A stretch of 64,000 bases of DNA from Alphaproteobacteria bacterium (GCA_015232335.1 JADFZV010000001.1:226813-290812), one strand, 5' to 3'; positions 8,987 to 18,409 are shown, counted from the first letter of the stretch. Notes: generated from the sequence alone by a model not told the origin. Made by a program: numbers and translations.

Positions 8987-9120
8987 CCAGGATGACCCCG
9001 CCCCCCAGGAGAGTGATCCCCCCCAGGAAAACGGAATCACAAAGCCGCGCCCATCGAGGGGCGCGGAAGTGGAGAGAGAGAGAATTTTCTTATAAAGGGC
9101 TCGTCAGCGTCCCGAGAGCC

Positions 9121-9246
9121 CTAGCCCTGACGGGCTTTAAAGCGGGGATTGGTCTTATTGATGACGTAAACGCGCCCCTTCCTGCGAACGATGCGGCAGT
9201 TCTTGTCGCGCAGCTTGGCCGTTTTCAGCGAGTTGCGGATTTTCAT
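9121..9246 (-). CDS. rpmJ: 50S ribosomal protein L36
   Basis: 41 residues, too short for the ORF track. The reverse strand from the ATG at 9246 reads [17 protein letters not shown], followed by [19 protein letters not shown] and KARQG, then TAG. This matches the alphaproteobacterial L36 form, which has a single cysteine and so lacks the zinc ribbon of C+ L36 proteins. It binds 23S rRNA in the large subunit. It stands alone here rather than in the spc operon, normal for this class. Confidence 0.95.
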   Translation of the reverse strand: MKIRNSLKTAKLRDKNCRIVRRKGRVYVINKTNPRFKARQG

Positions 9247-9371
9247 GGGTCGCGCTTTCAGTAAGTCCGGTTTCGAATGAGGCGGGGACCATAACCGCCG
9301 ACCCTGGGCTTGTCAACCGATCCGAGGCCAATCTTTTTAACATTCCAGGAGTTGTGTGTTCCTGTTATGTT

Positions 9372-11012
9372 TTACCCCAAGGCCTTGGCCCGATCGCGAA
9401 GGGTGAATTTCTGAATCTTGCCCGTACTGGTCTTGGGCAGCTCGGCGAAAACCACGGTTTTCGGGCATTTGAAGTGGGCCAGCCGGGATTTGCAAAAAGC
9501 GATGATCTCATCGGCGGTTGTCTGGAGGCCGGGGCGCAGGGTGACGAAGGCGCAAGGGGTTTCACCCCATGTCTCGTCGGGCTTGGCTACCACGGCGGCT
9601 TCCAGCACAGACGGGTGCTGATACAACACGCCTTCGACTTCGATGGTCGAGATATTCTCGCCCCCTGAGATGATGATATCCTTCGAGCGGTCCTTAAGCT
9701 CGATATAGCCGTCGGGATGCACCACGCCCAGATCGCCCGAATGGAACCAGCCGCCCCTGAAGGCTTCATCGGTCGCCTTGGCGTTCTTGAAATAGCCCTT
9801 CATCACCACATTACCGCGAAAGAACACCTCGCCCAGCGTGACGCCGTCCTGGGGCACGGGCCTGAGGGTTTCTGCATCGGCCACCATCAGCCCCTCCTCG
9901 ACCAGATAGCGCACGCCCTGGCGTGATTTGAGGCGTGCCCGCTCACCCGGCGGCAACTCGTCCCACTCGGGATGCCAGGCGCAGACCGTGGCCGGGCCAT
10001 AGACTTCCGTCAGTCCGTAGACATGGGTCACGCGAAAGCCCTGAGCCTCGATGCGCTCCAGAACGGCTGAGGGTGGCGGAGCTGCTGCGGTCATGATCTC
10101 GACTTGGTGGTCGAAGGGGCGACGCTCGGTCTCGCTTGCACTGATCACCATACCCAGCACGATGGGAGCGCCGCAGAAATGGCTGACCTTGTGGGTGGCG
10201 ATGGCCTGGAAAATATGGGCGGCGTCGATGCGGCGCAGGCAGATGCTGGTGCCCGCCAGGGCGGCCAGAGTCCAGGGAAAGCACCAGCCATTGCAGTGGA
10301 ACATGGGCAGTGTCCACAAATAAGTGGGGTGAGCGGGCATGCTCCAGGTAATCGCGTTGCCAAGCGCATTCAGATAGGCGCCGCGGTGGTGATAGACCAC
10401 GCCCTTGGGATTTCCCGTTGTGCCCGAGGTGTAGTTAAGCGCGATGGCCCGCCATTCGTCGTCGGGCCAGACGAAGGAGAATGCCGGGTCGCCCGAGCGC
10501 AGGAAATCCTCGTACTCGATAAAGCCGATGCGGGGATGTTCTGCCACGTTGTCGTCGTCGATATCGATGACAAGCGGCGGATGGGCCATCTTCGCCAGGG
10601 CTTGCCTGGCAACCGAGGCAAAGGCCCGATCAAGCAGCAGCAGCTTGGCCTCGCCATGGGCCAGAATGAAGGCGATGGCCTCGGCATCAAGGCGGAAATT
10701 GATCGAGTTCAGCACACATCCCGCCATGGGAACACCGAAATGCGCCTCGTAATGCGCTGGAATATTGGCGGCCAGCAGGGCCACCGTGTCGCCCGGCCCC
10801 AGACCCTGCCTTTGAAGGGCCGAGGCCAGGCGCTTGCAGCGCTCATGAGTCTGGCGCCAACAATCCCGGCGCTCGCCATGAACCAAGGAAATGCGCTCGG
10901 GAAAAACCGAGGCCGCGCGCTCCAGAAACTGCAGCGGGGTCAGGGGGGTGTAATTGGCCGGGCCAGCATCCAGGTCACTATCATAAGGGCTTGTTTTGCT
11001 GGACTTGCTCAT
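9372..11012 (-). CDS. AMP-forming acyl-CoA synthetase
   Basis: 546 residues from the ATG at 11012 (MSKSSKTSPYD); the track start at 11057 adds 15 unlikely residues. It belongs to the ANL superfamily, activating a carboxylic acid as acyl-adenylate and then CoA thioester. Motifs are the P-loop-like LNYTSGTTGNPKGV, YGLTEVYGPATVC, the hinge region HSGDLGVVHPDGYIELKDR with SGGENIS, and the catalytic lysine region KTSTGKIQK near the C-terminus. Length and motifs fit medium- or long-chain acid ligases, but the chain length cannot be read from sequence. Stands alone. Confidence 0.9.
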   Translation of the reverse strand: MSKSSKTSPYDSDLDAGPANYTPLTPLQFLERAASVFPERISLVHGERRDCWRQTHERCKRLASALQRQGLGPGDTVALLAANIPAHYEAHFGVPMAGCVLNSINFRLDAEAIAFILAHGEAKLLLLDRAFASVARQALAKMAHPPLVIDIDDDNVAEHPRIGFIEYEDFLRSGDPAFSFVWPDDEWRAIALNYTSGTTGNPKGVVYHHRGAYLNALGNAITWSMPAHPTYLWTLPMFHCNGWCFPWTLAALAGTSICLRRIDAAHIFQAIATHKVSHFCGAPIVLGMVISASETERRPFDHQVEIMTAAAPPPSAVLERIEAQGFRVTHVYGLTEVYGPATVCAWHPEWDELPPGERARLKSRQGVRYLVEEGLMVADAETLRPVPQDGVTLGEVFFRGNVVMKGYFKNAKATDEAFRGGWFHSGDLGVVHPDGYIELKDRSKDIIISGGENISTIEVEGVLYQHPSVLEAAVVAKPDETWGETPCAFVTLRPGLQTTADEIIAFCKSRLAHFKCPKTVVFAELPKTSTGKIQKFTLRDRAKALG

Positions 11013-11211
11013 GCGCCGCTCCGGTCTTGGGCAGGAACGCGAGTCGTGACATGGCATGATTGGGTGGTCAATGGCGTGGATGTGCCTAAAATAGAACCAG
11101 CCACCAAGGCCAAGTCTAAAAATTATGCATTAATGGGGCGGCAGCGGATCTCACTGGGTTAAGTGGCTGGCTACTTCATTGATTCATAAGCCATTGGATT
11201 GGTTGGCGGGC

Positions 11212-11227
11212 TGGCCCGGTCATTGCA
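11212..11227 (+). promoter_or_regulatory. Sigma-54 promoter upstream of nifA
   Basis: TGGCCCGGTCATTGCA fits the sigma-54 -24/-12 consensus TGGCACGN4TTGCA with one mismatch (C for A) in the fixed positions, with GG and GC separated by ten bases. It lies 30 bp before the GTG/ATG of nifA, leaving room for a start site near 11238. No TGT-N10-ACA NifA site was found upstream, so if it is active another enhancer-binding protein such as NtrC may drive it. Confidence 0.7.
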
Positions 11228-11256
11228 ATGCAATATAAAAGAGCCCTAATGTAATC

Positions 11257-12894
11257 GTGAGTGCAATGAACGATACAAAGCAAACCGCCTCGCTGTCGCT
11301 GCTCAGCCTCTATGAGATCAGCAAGCTGTTGAACAGCTCGCTCAATCTCGAAAAGACGCTGCGCGAGGTGCTGAATCTGCTCTCTTCCTACCTGCTGATG
11401 CGCCGTGGCCTGATCAGTCTGGTTGGCGACGGGGGCCGGATGGAGATCGTGGCGGCGGCGGGCATGAGCAACGAGGCGGCGCGTCAGGGCAAGGTGCGGC
11501 CCGTACAAAATCTGTCGGCGCGCATTCTGTCCTCGGGCATGCCGATCGTCATTCCGAATTTAAAGGACGAACCCGACCTGGCCGGAACGGACGGGCATGA
11601 TGATTCGCTGGACGACGAAAAAGTGGCCTTCATCGGCGTTCCGATCAAAACCACCGACAAGGCCTTCGGCGTTCTGTCCATCGAGCGTATCTGGGATGGC
11701 GCTGGCGACGTGAATTTCGAATCCGATGTGCGCTTTCTGGCCATGGCGGCCAATCTGATCGGCCATGCCGTGCATCTGCGCCAAGCCGTGGCCAAGGACC
11801 GTGAGACGCTTCTGGAGGAAAAGCACCGGCTGCAAAAGGAACTGACCGGCAGCCGACCCGTTGCCGCCAAAGGCGCCCTACCCGAGATGGTGGGCGGATC
11901 GTTGGCGATGCGCGAGGTTTTTGCCGAAGTGTTGCAAATCGCCGCCAGCGCCACAACCGTGCTGCTGCGAGGCGAGTCCGGCACTGGCAAGGAATTGATC
12001 GCAAGGGCCATTCACGCCAACAGCCCCCGAAAGAACGGCCCCTTCATCAAGGTCAATTGCGCGGCCCTTTCGGAAACGCTGCTTGAATCGGAATTGTTCG
12101 GCCATGAGAAGGGCGCTTTCACGGGGGCCACGCAGGAACGCAAGGGCCGTTTCGAACTGGCCGACAGGGGCACGCTGTTCTTGGATGAGATCGGTGAGAT
12201 TTCGCAGGCCTTCCAGTCGAAGCTGCTGCGCGTTTTGCAAGAGCGCGAGTTCGAGCGCGTCGGCGGCAACAAGACACTGAAGACCGATGTGCGCCTGATC
12301 TGTGCGACCAACCGCAATCTGGAAGAGGCGGTAACTTGCGGCGATTTCAGGGCGGACCTATACTTTCGCATCAATGTGGTGCCCGTCTTCGTGCCCCCCT
12401 TGCGCGAGCGCAAGGACGACATTCCGCTTCTGGCCAAGCACTTTCTGGACCGCTTCAACGACGAGAACAAGCGCAAGCTGGCCTTGTCGGACGAGGCCCT
12501 GGAGACGCTGAAAGCCTGTTACTTCCCCGGCAATGTGCGCGAGCTGGAAAATTGTGTGCAGCGCGTCGCCACTACGACCAAGGGTACAATGATCAAGGGC
12601 GATGACCTGCCCTGTCAGAAAAGCCTGTGCCTGTCCTCAGCACTTTGGAAACAGTCGGCTCCCCTGCGTTCGTTGGCCGAAGCGGAAGACGCGCTGCAAG
12701 ATGATGTGTTCGAGGCCGCAACCGGAACCGATGGCGTTCTGTCTGGCGATGGGCTGCCGCCTCGCAACCGTCTGGTTCAGGCCATGGAAAAAACCGGCTG
12801 GGTTCAGGCCAAGGCGGCCAGAATTCTTGGCCTTACACCACGCCAAGTTGGCTACGCACTTCGCAAATACAACGTCTCGATCAAACGGATATAG
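11257..12894 (+). CDS. nifA: Nif-specific transcriptional activator NifA
   Basis: 545 residues; sigma-54 enhancer-binding activator of nif genes. An N-terminal GAF domain (about 25-180) is followed by an AAA+ domain with Walker A GESGTGKE (about 238), the sigma-54 contact loop GAFTGA (about 286), and a C-terminal Fis-type helix-turn-helix ([23 protein letters not shown]). The end of the AAA+ domain and linker contain C-X11-C-X19-C-X4-C, the motif of oxygen-sensitive NifA proteins of alphaproteobacteria. Translation may begin at GTG 11257 or ATG 11266; the ribosome site is weak. A sigma-54 promoter lies just upstream. Confidence 0.97.
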   Translation: MSAMNDTKQTASLSLLSLYEISKLLNSSLNLEKTLREVLNLLSSYLLMRRGLISLVGDGGRMEIVAAAGMSNEAARQGKVRPVQNLSARILSSGMPIVIPNLKDEPDLAGTDGHDDSLDDEKVAFIGVPIKTTDKAFGVLSIERIWDGAGDVNFESDVRFLAMAANLIGHAVHLRQAVAKDRETLLEEKHRLQKELTGSRPVAAKGALPEMVGGSLAMREVFAEVLQIAASATTVLLRGESGTGKELIARAIHANSPRKNGPFIKVNCAALSETLLESELFGHEKGAFTGATQERKGRFELADRGTLFLDEIGEISQAFQSKLLRVLQEREFERVGGNKTLKTDVRLICATNRNLEEAVTCGDFRADLYFRINVVPVFVPPLRERKDDIPLLAKHFLDRFNDENKRKLALSDEALETLKACYFPGNVRELENCVQRVATTTKGTMIKGDDLPCQKSLCLSSALWKQSAPLRSLAEAEDALQDDVFEAATGTDGVLSGDGLPPRNRLVQAMEKTGWVQAKAARILGLTPRQVGYALRKYNVSIKRI

Positions 12895-12951
12895 AGCACG
12901 ATCATTTATCTGGCTCATCGACGCTACAAGGAGAAAAAGGCCAACATAATT

Positions 12952-13096
12952 CCTCACCCTGAGGAGCGCCGATAGGCGCGTCTCGAAGGGTGGGCGGTGG
13001 GAAATCTTGAACATGGGCCTGTAACCTCATCCTTCGAGACGCTTCGCTCCTCAGGATGAGGCAAAGTTCAAGTCGGCCATCTGGCTCAGGATGAGG
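12952..13096. repeat. Inverted copies of the CCTCATCCTGAGGAGC palindromic repeat
   Basis: Copy one at about 12952-12992 (CCTCACCCTGAGGAGCG to CTCGAAGGGTG) and an inverted copy at about 13025-13061 (CATCCTTCGAGACGC to CTCAGGATGAGG), with a third fragment CTCAGGATGAGG at 13085-13096. This is the REP-like palindromic element common in alphaproteobacterial intergenic DNA. Here the two main copies face each other and could fold as one large cruciform between the convergent nifA and receiver-kinase genes, where it may terminate both transcripts. Confidence 0.85.
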
Positions 13097-13165
13097 TGAA
13101 AACTAAGTCGGCAATCAATCCCAACAAATTCCACTTACAACGTCGCAGCGCCATCACAGAAAGCT

Positions 13166-14587
13166 CTAATCCGATGCCATCACCAGGCGGATCAGGTCGG
13201 CAAGCGTTTTGACCCCGGTGCGCCGCATGACCGAGGCTCGGTGGTTTTCCACCGTCCTTTGGCTGATGCCGAGTTCATGACTGATGATCTTGTTCGGATG
13301 GCCCTGAATGACCAGGTCCAAGACTTCGCGTTCGCGCGACGTCAAGCGGCCCAACTTTTCATTGGCCGCATGATGCCATACTGAGAGCTTATCTTGATCC
13401 CGGGCTCGGTCAAGCAGGCCGTCAATGCTAAGGAGAAGCTGCTCGGGGCGGACCGGTTTTTCAAGAAAGTCAATGCAGCCCACCTTCATCGCTTCGACGG
13501 CCATCGCCACGTCGGCGTGCCCGGTCATCATGATCGCAGGCAGCAGACTGTGGTTCATTTCCTTAAGGCGCTGCAACAGCTCGCTGCCCCCCATGCCCGG
13601 CATGATGGCATCGACCACCAAGCACCCTGAGCCGTCTGCACGGTTGGATTCAAGGAACTCTGCGGCGCTGGAATAGGCCTCGACTTTGCGGCCATGTTCT
13701 TGAAGAAAGTCCTTCATGCTGTCGAGCAGGTTGCGGTCATCGTCGACCAGGTAAACCACGGGCTCAAATCCGCTGCTCGGATCAACGGTGTGTTGAATGC
13801 CCTTGCGGGCCATCGGCAGACGCTTTTCGCCAAGGTGGCCAAGAATGAGCTGTGGCGGAACGTGCGGCCTTCCATTGGCAAGCGGCACTTCGATGGCAAA
13901 AACAGATCCATGACCCAAGCGGGAACGGACATCGATCGTGTGGCCCAAAAGGCCGCCGATGAGTTGTACGATGGTTAGGTTCAGCCCCAGGCCGCTGTTG
14001 CGCCTGCTGACGGCGGAGCCGGTCGGATGGAATTCAGCTTGCATCTCTTTCAATTTTTTCGCGCCAAGCCCTGCCCCGGTGCTCCAGACCTCGATGCGCA
14101 GCTTGTCGCCGCGGCGGCGGCAACCCAGCAGGATCTTTCCCCGCTCGGTGTCGCAAAGCGCATGGGCCAGCAGCTTGCCGACGGCCTGCTCGAGCAGGCC
14201 TGGATTGCTGTGTACCTTCAGGTGACAGGGAACCTCGCGCCAAGCGAGATTCCTCGTTGTGGCAAGACGCGCCAATTCGGCTCCTTGGCGTTCCAGCAGA
14301 GGGCCAATCTGAAATTCGACAATCTCAGGGAGGGATTCTTCGGCATCAAGCTTTTTTATCTCCTTCAGCGTCGTCATCGTGCCGGTCATTGCATCAAGCG
14401 CTTCGTGGAAACTGGCGACCAGCTTGGCGTCGCTGTCGTTCTTGATTCGCTTGGTCAGGATTCCCAGCAGGAAGCTGATTGTTTGCAGCGGCTGGCGCAG
14501 ATCATGGCTGGCGGCTTCGAGAAAGCGCGATGTCTTGTCCGGCTCGGCTCCTGTCTCAATCAATTGCGGTTTCTGCCTGAATTGCAA
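13166..14587 (-). CDS. Degenerate histidine kinase fused to FixJ-like receiver and LuxR HTH
   Basis: 473 residues, no membrane segment. Order: dimerisation domain with ASHDLRQPLQ (about 28), HATPase-like domain (about 115-245), receiver (about 280-395, VYLVDDDRNLLDS and VVDAIMPGMGG), and a LuxR-type helix-turn-helix (about 410-470, LTSREREVLDLVIQG). The H-box histidine is intact, but the N-box reads KLLAHALCDTERG (no Asn) and the G1 box STGAGLG (no Asp), so ATP binding is probably lost; GLGLNL of the G2 box remains. It starts 13 bp after the stop of the membrane hybrid kinase, so the two form an operon. Output is probably DNA binding; targets are unknown, but flanking genes are nifA and nifB. 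Confidence 0.88.
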   Translation of the reverse strand: MQFRQKPQLIETGAEPDKTSRFLEAASHDLRQPLQTISFLLGILTKRIKNDSDAKLVASFHEALDAMTGTMTTLKEIKKLDAEESLPEIVEFQIGPLLERQGAELARLATTRNLAWREVPCHLKVHSNPGLLEQAVGKLLAHALCDTERGKILLGCRRRGDKLRIEVWSTGAGLGAKKLKEMQAEFHPTGSAVSRRNSGLGLNLTIVQLIGGLLGHTIDVRSRLGHGSVFAIEVPLANGRPHVPPQLILGHLGEKRLPMARKGIQHTVDPSSGFEPVVYLVDDDRNLLDSMKDFLQEHGRKVEAYSSAAEFLESNRADGSGCLVVDAIMPGMGGSELLQRLKEMNHSLLPAIMMTGHADVAMAVEAMKVGCIDFLEKPVRPEQLLLSIDGLLDRARDQDKLSVWHHAANEKLGRLTSREREVLDLVIQGHPNKIISHELGISQRTVENHRASVMRRTGVKTLADLIRLVMASD

Positions 14588-14600
14588 ATCCTTGGTTTTG

Positions 14601-16766
14601 TTACCAGTTTGGAGAAATATCTTGAGGTTTCCATGAGGCGTGAGCCATTGGCGGCGGCATCGACATCTTGCCTAAGAACTCAGTCAGCACCTCCAGTTTT
14701 ACGGGCTTGTGCAACACCGGAACCTCGCTGGCCATGAGCTTGCGAACCACATCGGGGGCCGTGTCGCCGGTTAAAAGAATGGCAGGGATATGTGCGCCAA
14801 AGGCCGCCTTGACGGCAGCGATGGCGTCGGTTCCCCTCTCCTCGCCACAAAGCCGATAATCGGCGATCATGATGTCGGGAGCGACCTCTCCCAGGCGAGC
14901 CAGCAGGGCCTCGGTTGAGGAAGCCGCCACGACTTGGTGGCCGATCTCGTCTAGCACATAGACAAGTGTCTGGCACAAGCTGGTATCGTCATCGACCAGG
15001 GCAACGCGCAGCTTGCGGCCCGCATGACTAGGGCTGCGGATCGGCGGCAAACTGGCCTGGACCGCTTCGCCCAGTGGCAGTTCGACCGCAAAGCAGGATC
15101 CCCGCTCCAGTTGGGACGACACCCTGACCTCCAATCCCAGCAAATTCGCCGTCCGCTTGACAATGGCCAGGCCAAGACCGCTGCCCTTGTCGCGGCTGCG
15201 TTCCGGGTTGTTGAGTTGCCGGTACTCATCGAAAATATCCCCAATTTTATCCTGAGGAATGCCGATACCGCTGTCATGAACTTCGATCCAGACCTTACCA
15301 TGGCGCCGCTTGCATCCAATGATAACGCCGCCCTTGGACGTGTAGCGCACAGCGTTGGAGAGCAGATTGCCCAACACACGTTCCAGCAGCACACGATCCG
15401 TGCGCGCAGCCAGTCCACATGCCACCATGTGCATGCGAATGCCCTTTTCCTCGGCTCCGGGAGAATGAATGGCGATGAGGTTGGTCAGCATGCTGGTCAG
15501 GGAAAAGTCACTGAATTCCGGGGTGATCGCCTGCGAATCGAGTTTGCCCAAATCCAGCAGGTCGTTCAGCAACTCGTTCAAGCCGAACAGGCAATACTCT
15601 ATCTTTATCAGCAAAGGGGAGCCGCTCAGTTCGGACATGTTTTCAAGCAGACCAATCTGAAGATTGAGGGCTTGCAGCGGCTGACGCAGATCGTGGCTGG
15701 CCGCCGCCAGAAAACGCGACTTGGCTTCGTTGGCGCGCTCGGCCTCGTGGCGGGCGGCCTGCAACGCCCTTTCGTTTTCCTTTAGCAAGGTGATGTCGAC
15801 GAAGGCTCCCAGAGCGCCTCGGGGCGCTCCCTCTTTGTCATACAGGGGGGTGGCGTGGCCGAAGAGCCAGGCGCTGCCGCCATCTTTGAAGCGCAGTTCG
15901 ATTTCCTCGTCCTGAACCGCCTCGCCGCGCGCCGCACGGTGAACAGGCAAATCCTCGGGCAGCATCAATTGCCCATTCTTGTAAACCGTGAAGGTCCTGG
16001 CGAGGGGAAGGCTTTGGGCATACACTGAAATATTGGCCCCCACGGGAGAACCCATCAATTCGCAGGCCTTTTGGTTGCCGGTGATGACTTCGCTGCCGGG
16101 GTCATGGGCGATAAAGATGGTGGCCGGCACGGTATCAAACAGGATGCGTTGCTCAGTCAGCGCGATCTCCAAGTGATGTTCCGCCCTCTCGGCGCGGTTT
16201 GCCCGCATTTCCGCCTCTAACTTGGCCTCCTTCAAAGAATTGTTGGCAATCCGCAGGTCTTGATTGGATTGCTGCGCCTTTACCCTAAGCAGCGTTTCCG
16301 CGACCCTGGAATGCATCAATTCATCATGGATCGTGACGTATCTGCGATAGTAGCGCTGCATGGCCGCGATGGCGCCGCACACGATCACCTCGTCGGCGAT
16401 AAACACCATCCCGGACAAAATGGCCCTGCTGGATAGATTGAAGCCATTGACCGGCGGAAAAAACAGAAAATTGGCCAGGCAGGACGAAACCACGGCCGCC
16501 AACACGGCAGGGCCGACCCCGCCAAGAATCGCCGCCAAGGTCACCGCAGGAAAATAGGTCACGAATTGCAGTCCGGCGGTTTGGGGCGCGATGAGCAGAC
16601 GGATCGCAGTGGCGAGTGCCACCAGAAGGAGCGCCAGCAGGTAATGGACCGGAAGGCCCTGGCTGGACGGAACAAACGACGGCAGACGAGCCGTGATCCT
16701 ACCTCGCCAGTTGAGACTGCTCATTGGGGTCCCCTCGCCACCATTATTGGTAGACATTTCGTCCAT
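14601..16766 (-). CDS. Membrane hybrid histidine kinase (DUF4118-PAS-HisKA-HATPase-REC)
   Basis: 721 residues from 16766, or 707 from the ATG at 16724, which has the better GAGGGG ribosome site. Four hydrophobic segments at about 40-145 resemble the KdpD-type DUF4118 sensor region (VTYFPAVTLAAILGGVGPAV). They are followed by a coiled coil, a PAS domain (about 205-335), HisKA with AASHDLRQPLQ (about 362), HATPase with NLLSNAVRYT, DSGIGIP and GSGLGLAIVKR, and a C-terminal receiver (VALVDDDTSLCQT, IADYRLCGEERG). All catalytic motifs look intact. The H-box variant DLRQPLQ is shared with the downstream fusion protein, suggesting partial duplication. Signal unknown. Confidence 0.92.
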   Translation of the reverse strand: MDEMSTNNGGEGTPMSSLNWRGRITARLPSFVPSSQGLPVHYLLALLLVALATAIRLLIAPQTAGLQFVTYFPAVTLAAILGGVGPAVLAAVVSSCLANFLFFPPVNGFNLSSRAILSGMVFIADEVIVCGAIAAMQRYYRRYVTIHDELMHSRVAETLLRVKAQQSNQDLRIANNSLKEAKLEAEMRANRAERAEHHLEIALTEQRILFDTVPATIFIAHDPGSEVITGNQKACELMGSPVGANISVYAQSLPLARTFTVYKNGQLMLPEDLPVHRAARGEAVQDEEIELRFKDGGSAWLFGHATPLYDKEGAPRGALGAFVDITLLKENERALQAARHEAERANEAKSRFLAAASHDLRQPLQALNLQIGLLENMSELSGSPLLIKIEYCLFGLNELLNDLLDLGKLDSQAITPEFSDFSLTSMLTNLIAIHSPGAEEKGIRMHMVACGLAARTDRVLLERVLGNLLSNAVRYTSKGGVIIGCKRRHGKVWIEVHDSGIGIPQDKIGDIFDEYRQLNNPERSRDKGSGLGLAIVKRTANLLGLEVRVSSQLERGSCFAVELPLGEAVQASLPPIRSPSHAGRKLRVALVDDDTSLCQTLVYVLDEIGHQVVAASSTEALLARLGEVAPDIMIADYRLCGEERGTDAIAAVKAAFGAHIPAILLTGDTAPDVVRKLMASEVPVLHKPVKLEVLTEFLGKMSMPPPMAHASWKPQDISPNW

Positions 16767-17125
16767 ATAGTTTTGTTTTTAAGCAAAACTCAATGACAAA
16801 CGCGGAGAAAGGCTTGGGTAGTTTCCGAGCCTGTTCCCGCCAAGGTCGACTCGGGTACTTGTCTTTCAACAAAGCCCGCCTTCGAAAGAACAGACACTGT
16901 GGGAGATCTTGCAATGTCGAACTTGAAGGGTCGTCTTCCTCCCTCTGCGGGAACGCCGAGAATCGTTTTTAGCCTTCCCAGCCAACATGTTGAATCAGAT
17001 CGGATCGCTCGATAACAAAGCGATGAGTTATAGCCTTGAAAGCCTCTAAATAAAGGGGTTTTTACAAAACGTCGAAATTTCTATTCTCAAGGCAGTTCAG
17101 CTTATCCATTCAGAAGGGCGGCCCC
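16767..17125. other. Divergent intergenic region between kinase operon and hemerythrin gene
   Basis: About 360 bp without a plausible gene, holding the promoters of two divergent genes. It is AT-richer than its surroundings near 17030-17100 (AAATAAAGGGGTTTTTAC). I searched for sigma-54 -24/-12 elements on both strands and for TGT-N10-ACA sites and found none with correct spacing; TGTGGGAGATCTTGCA near 16898 lacks the -24 GG. Confidence 0.6.
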
Positions 17126-18409
17126 ATGATAGCCTTGTCCAGCTTCAGAGTTCGACTTGCGGGATCGTTCTTACTGGTCATTTCTGCGATTACCTTCATC
17201 AATCTTGCCGTAAAAATAGATACGGTCTCGGCTCAGGACGTTCTGGGGCTGGGGCTCGCCTTTGGATTTGGCACAGCCCTGGCGCTGTTCCTGGCCTGGC
17301 GCATCGAGCGCAGCCAGATGGCTGGTGTCCGCAAAATCGAGGCGGCGGTTCTTAAGCTTTCCGAGGGTGCCTTTGAGGCGGATGTGCCTTGCTGCGACAA
17401 CAAGGACGAAATGGGCAAGCTGGCCCAGGCGGTCGAGCAGTGGCGGCAGAATGCGATGCTTTGCAAAAGCGAGATGACCGATCTGGCCGCCTGCAGTTCG
17501 CGCCAAAAAGAAAAAATTCAGCAGATCGAACATCTGCTGGTCGCCTTTGACGATCTGACCAGCCAAGCTGTGGCTGAAATGGGCGATGGCATCAGCGCGC
17601 TCGAAGACAGTGCTGCCACAGTATCCATGGTTGCTGAATTGTCGTCCGGACGGACCGGCCTGATTACCGATCTGTCTTGCACGGCGTCCAAGAATATCTT
17701 GCAGTTGGCCATTCTTGCCGAGGAATTGAAGGAAGAAATCCCCCTCCCTGCCTCTTCCAAGACCCCACATCAAAAGCGCGCTACGCATGCCATTCTCGAA
17801 TGCGCAAAAAACGCATCGCAGCAGGTGGAAAAAATCTTTCAAGGAGCTGGCGAGCTGCGCAGCTTGGCCTTGGAGACCGAAGAAGCCTCGCTGAATCTCA
17901 CCATCAGGGCCACCACCCTAACTGGGCGGACGCAAAGGCTGCGCCAGTCTTTGCAGGAATTGCTGAACAGTGCCAGTGTCATCACGGTCGAGCGGTCCGG
18001 CGAATTTCTGGCTTGGCACGATGACTATCTGACTGGAAATGGACTGATCGACCGGGATCACAAGGTGCTGGTGACCTATATGAACGATCTTCATCAAGCC
18101 ATGTATAAGGGGCTGGGGTCGGAGCGCGTGGAAAGCATTCTGGCCGGGCTGGCCCATTTCTCCAAAGAGCATTTTGGACGCGAGAACCAAATGGCAGGGC
18201 GCAAGTTGGCTGAAACAGATCAAGGTTGTCGCCACGAGCAGGAAGAATTCGCTGCAAAGATAAAATCGCTGCAACTAGGCCTGACGCGGCGGCGCGGCAT
18301 GATTTGCGTTCAGACGCTGGAATCCTTGAAAGGCGGATTGGAGAGCCATATCCGGGTCACCTCCAGCCAGCAAGGGGATGCGAGCAAAGGGGCGGGAATC
18401 GCAGCCTGA
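17126..18409 (+). CDS. Membrane protein with HAMP-like linker and C-terminal hemerythrin-like domain
   Basis: 427 residues. Two transmembrane segments (about 8-28 and 37-58) are joined by a very short loop, so there is no real periplasmic sensor. A HAMP-like linker (about 59-115) and helical region follow, then a hemerythrin-like domain (about 290-410). Iron-ligand positions H (IDRDHK), H and E (HFGREN) and H (ESHIR) are present, but the middle His pair reads CRHEQEEF (Cys and Gln at the usual spacing) and the final Asp is Ser. Oxygen binding may therefore be lost or altered. Position just before nifB suggests a redox or oxygen role in nitrogen fixation, which is inferred. Confidence 0.82.
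   Translation: MIALSSFRVRLAGSFLLVISAITFINLAVKIDTVSAQDVLGLGLAFGFGTALALFLAWRIERSQMAGVRKIEAAVLKLSEGAFEADVPCCDNKDEMGKLAQAVEQWRQNAMLCKSEMTDLAACSSRQKEKIQQIEHLLVAFDDLTSQAVAEMGDGISALEDSAATVSMVAELSSGRTGLITDLSCTASKNILQLAILAEELKEEIPLPASSKTPHQKRATHAILECAKNASQQVEKIFQGAGELRSLALETEEASLNLTIRATTLTGRTQRLRQSLQELLNSASVITVERSGEFLAWHDDYLTGNGLIDRDHKVLVTYMNDLHQAMYKGLGSERVESILAGLAHFSKEHFGRENQMAGRKLAETDQGCRHEQEEFAAKIKSLQLGLTRRRGMICVQTLESLKGGLESHIRVTSSQQGDASKGAGIAA

Noticed and set aside
11000-11211. NifA activator site upstream of nifA
   Set aside because: No TGT-N10-ACA found; TGTGCCTAAAATAGAA near 11080 has the wrong right half.
16851-16912. Possible sigma-54 promoter and NifA site before the hemerythrin-like gene
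   Set aside because: TGTGGGAGATCTTGCA lacks GG at -24, and TGTCTTTCAACA has only six bases between TGT and ACA.
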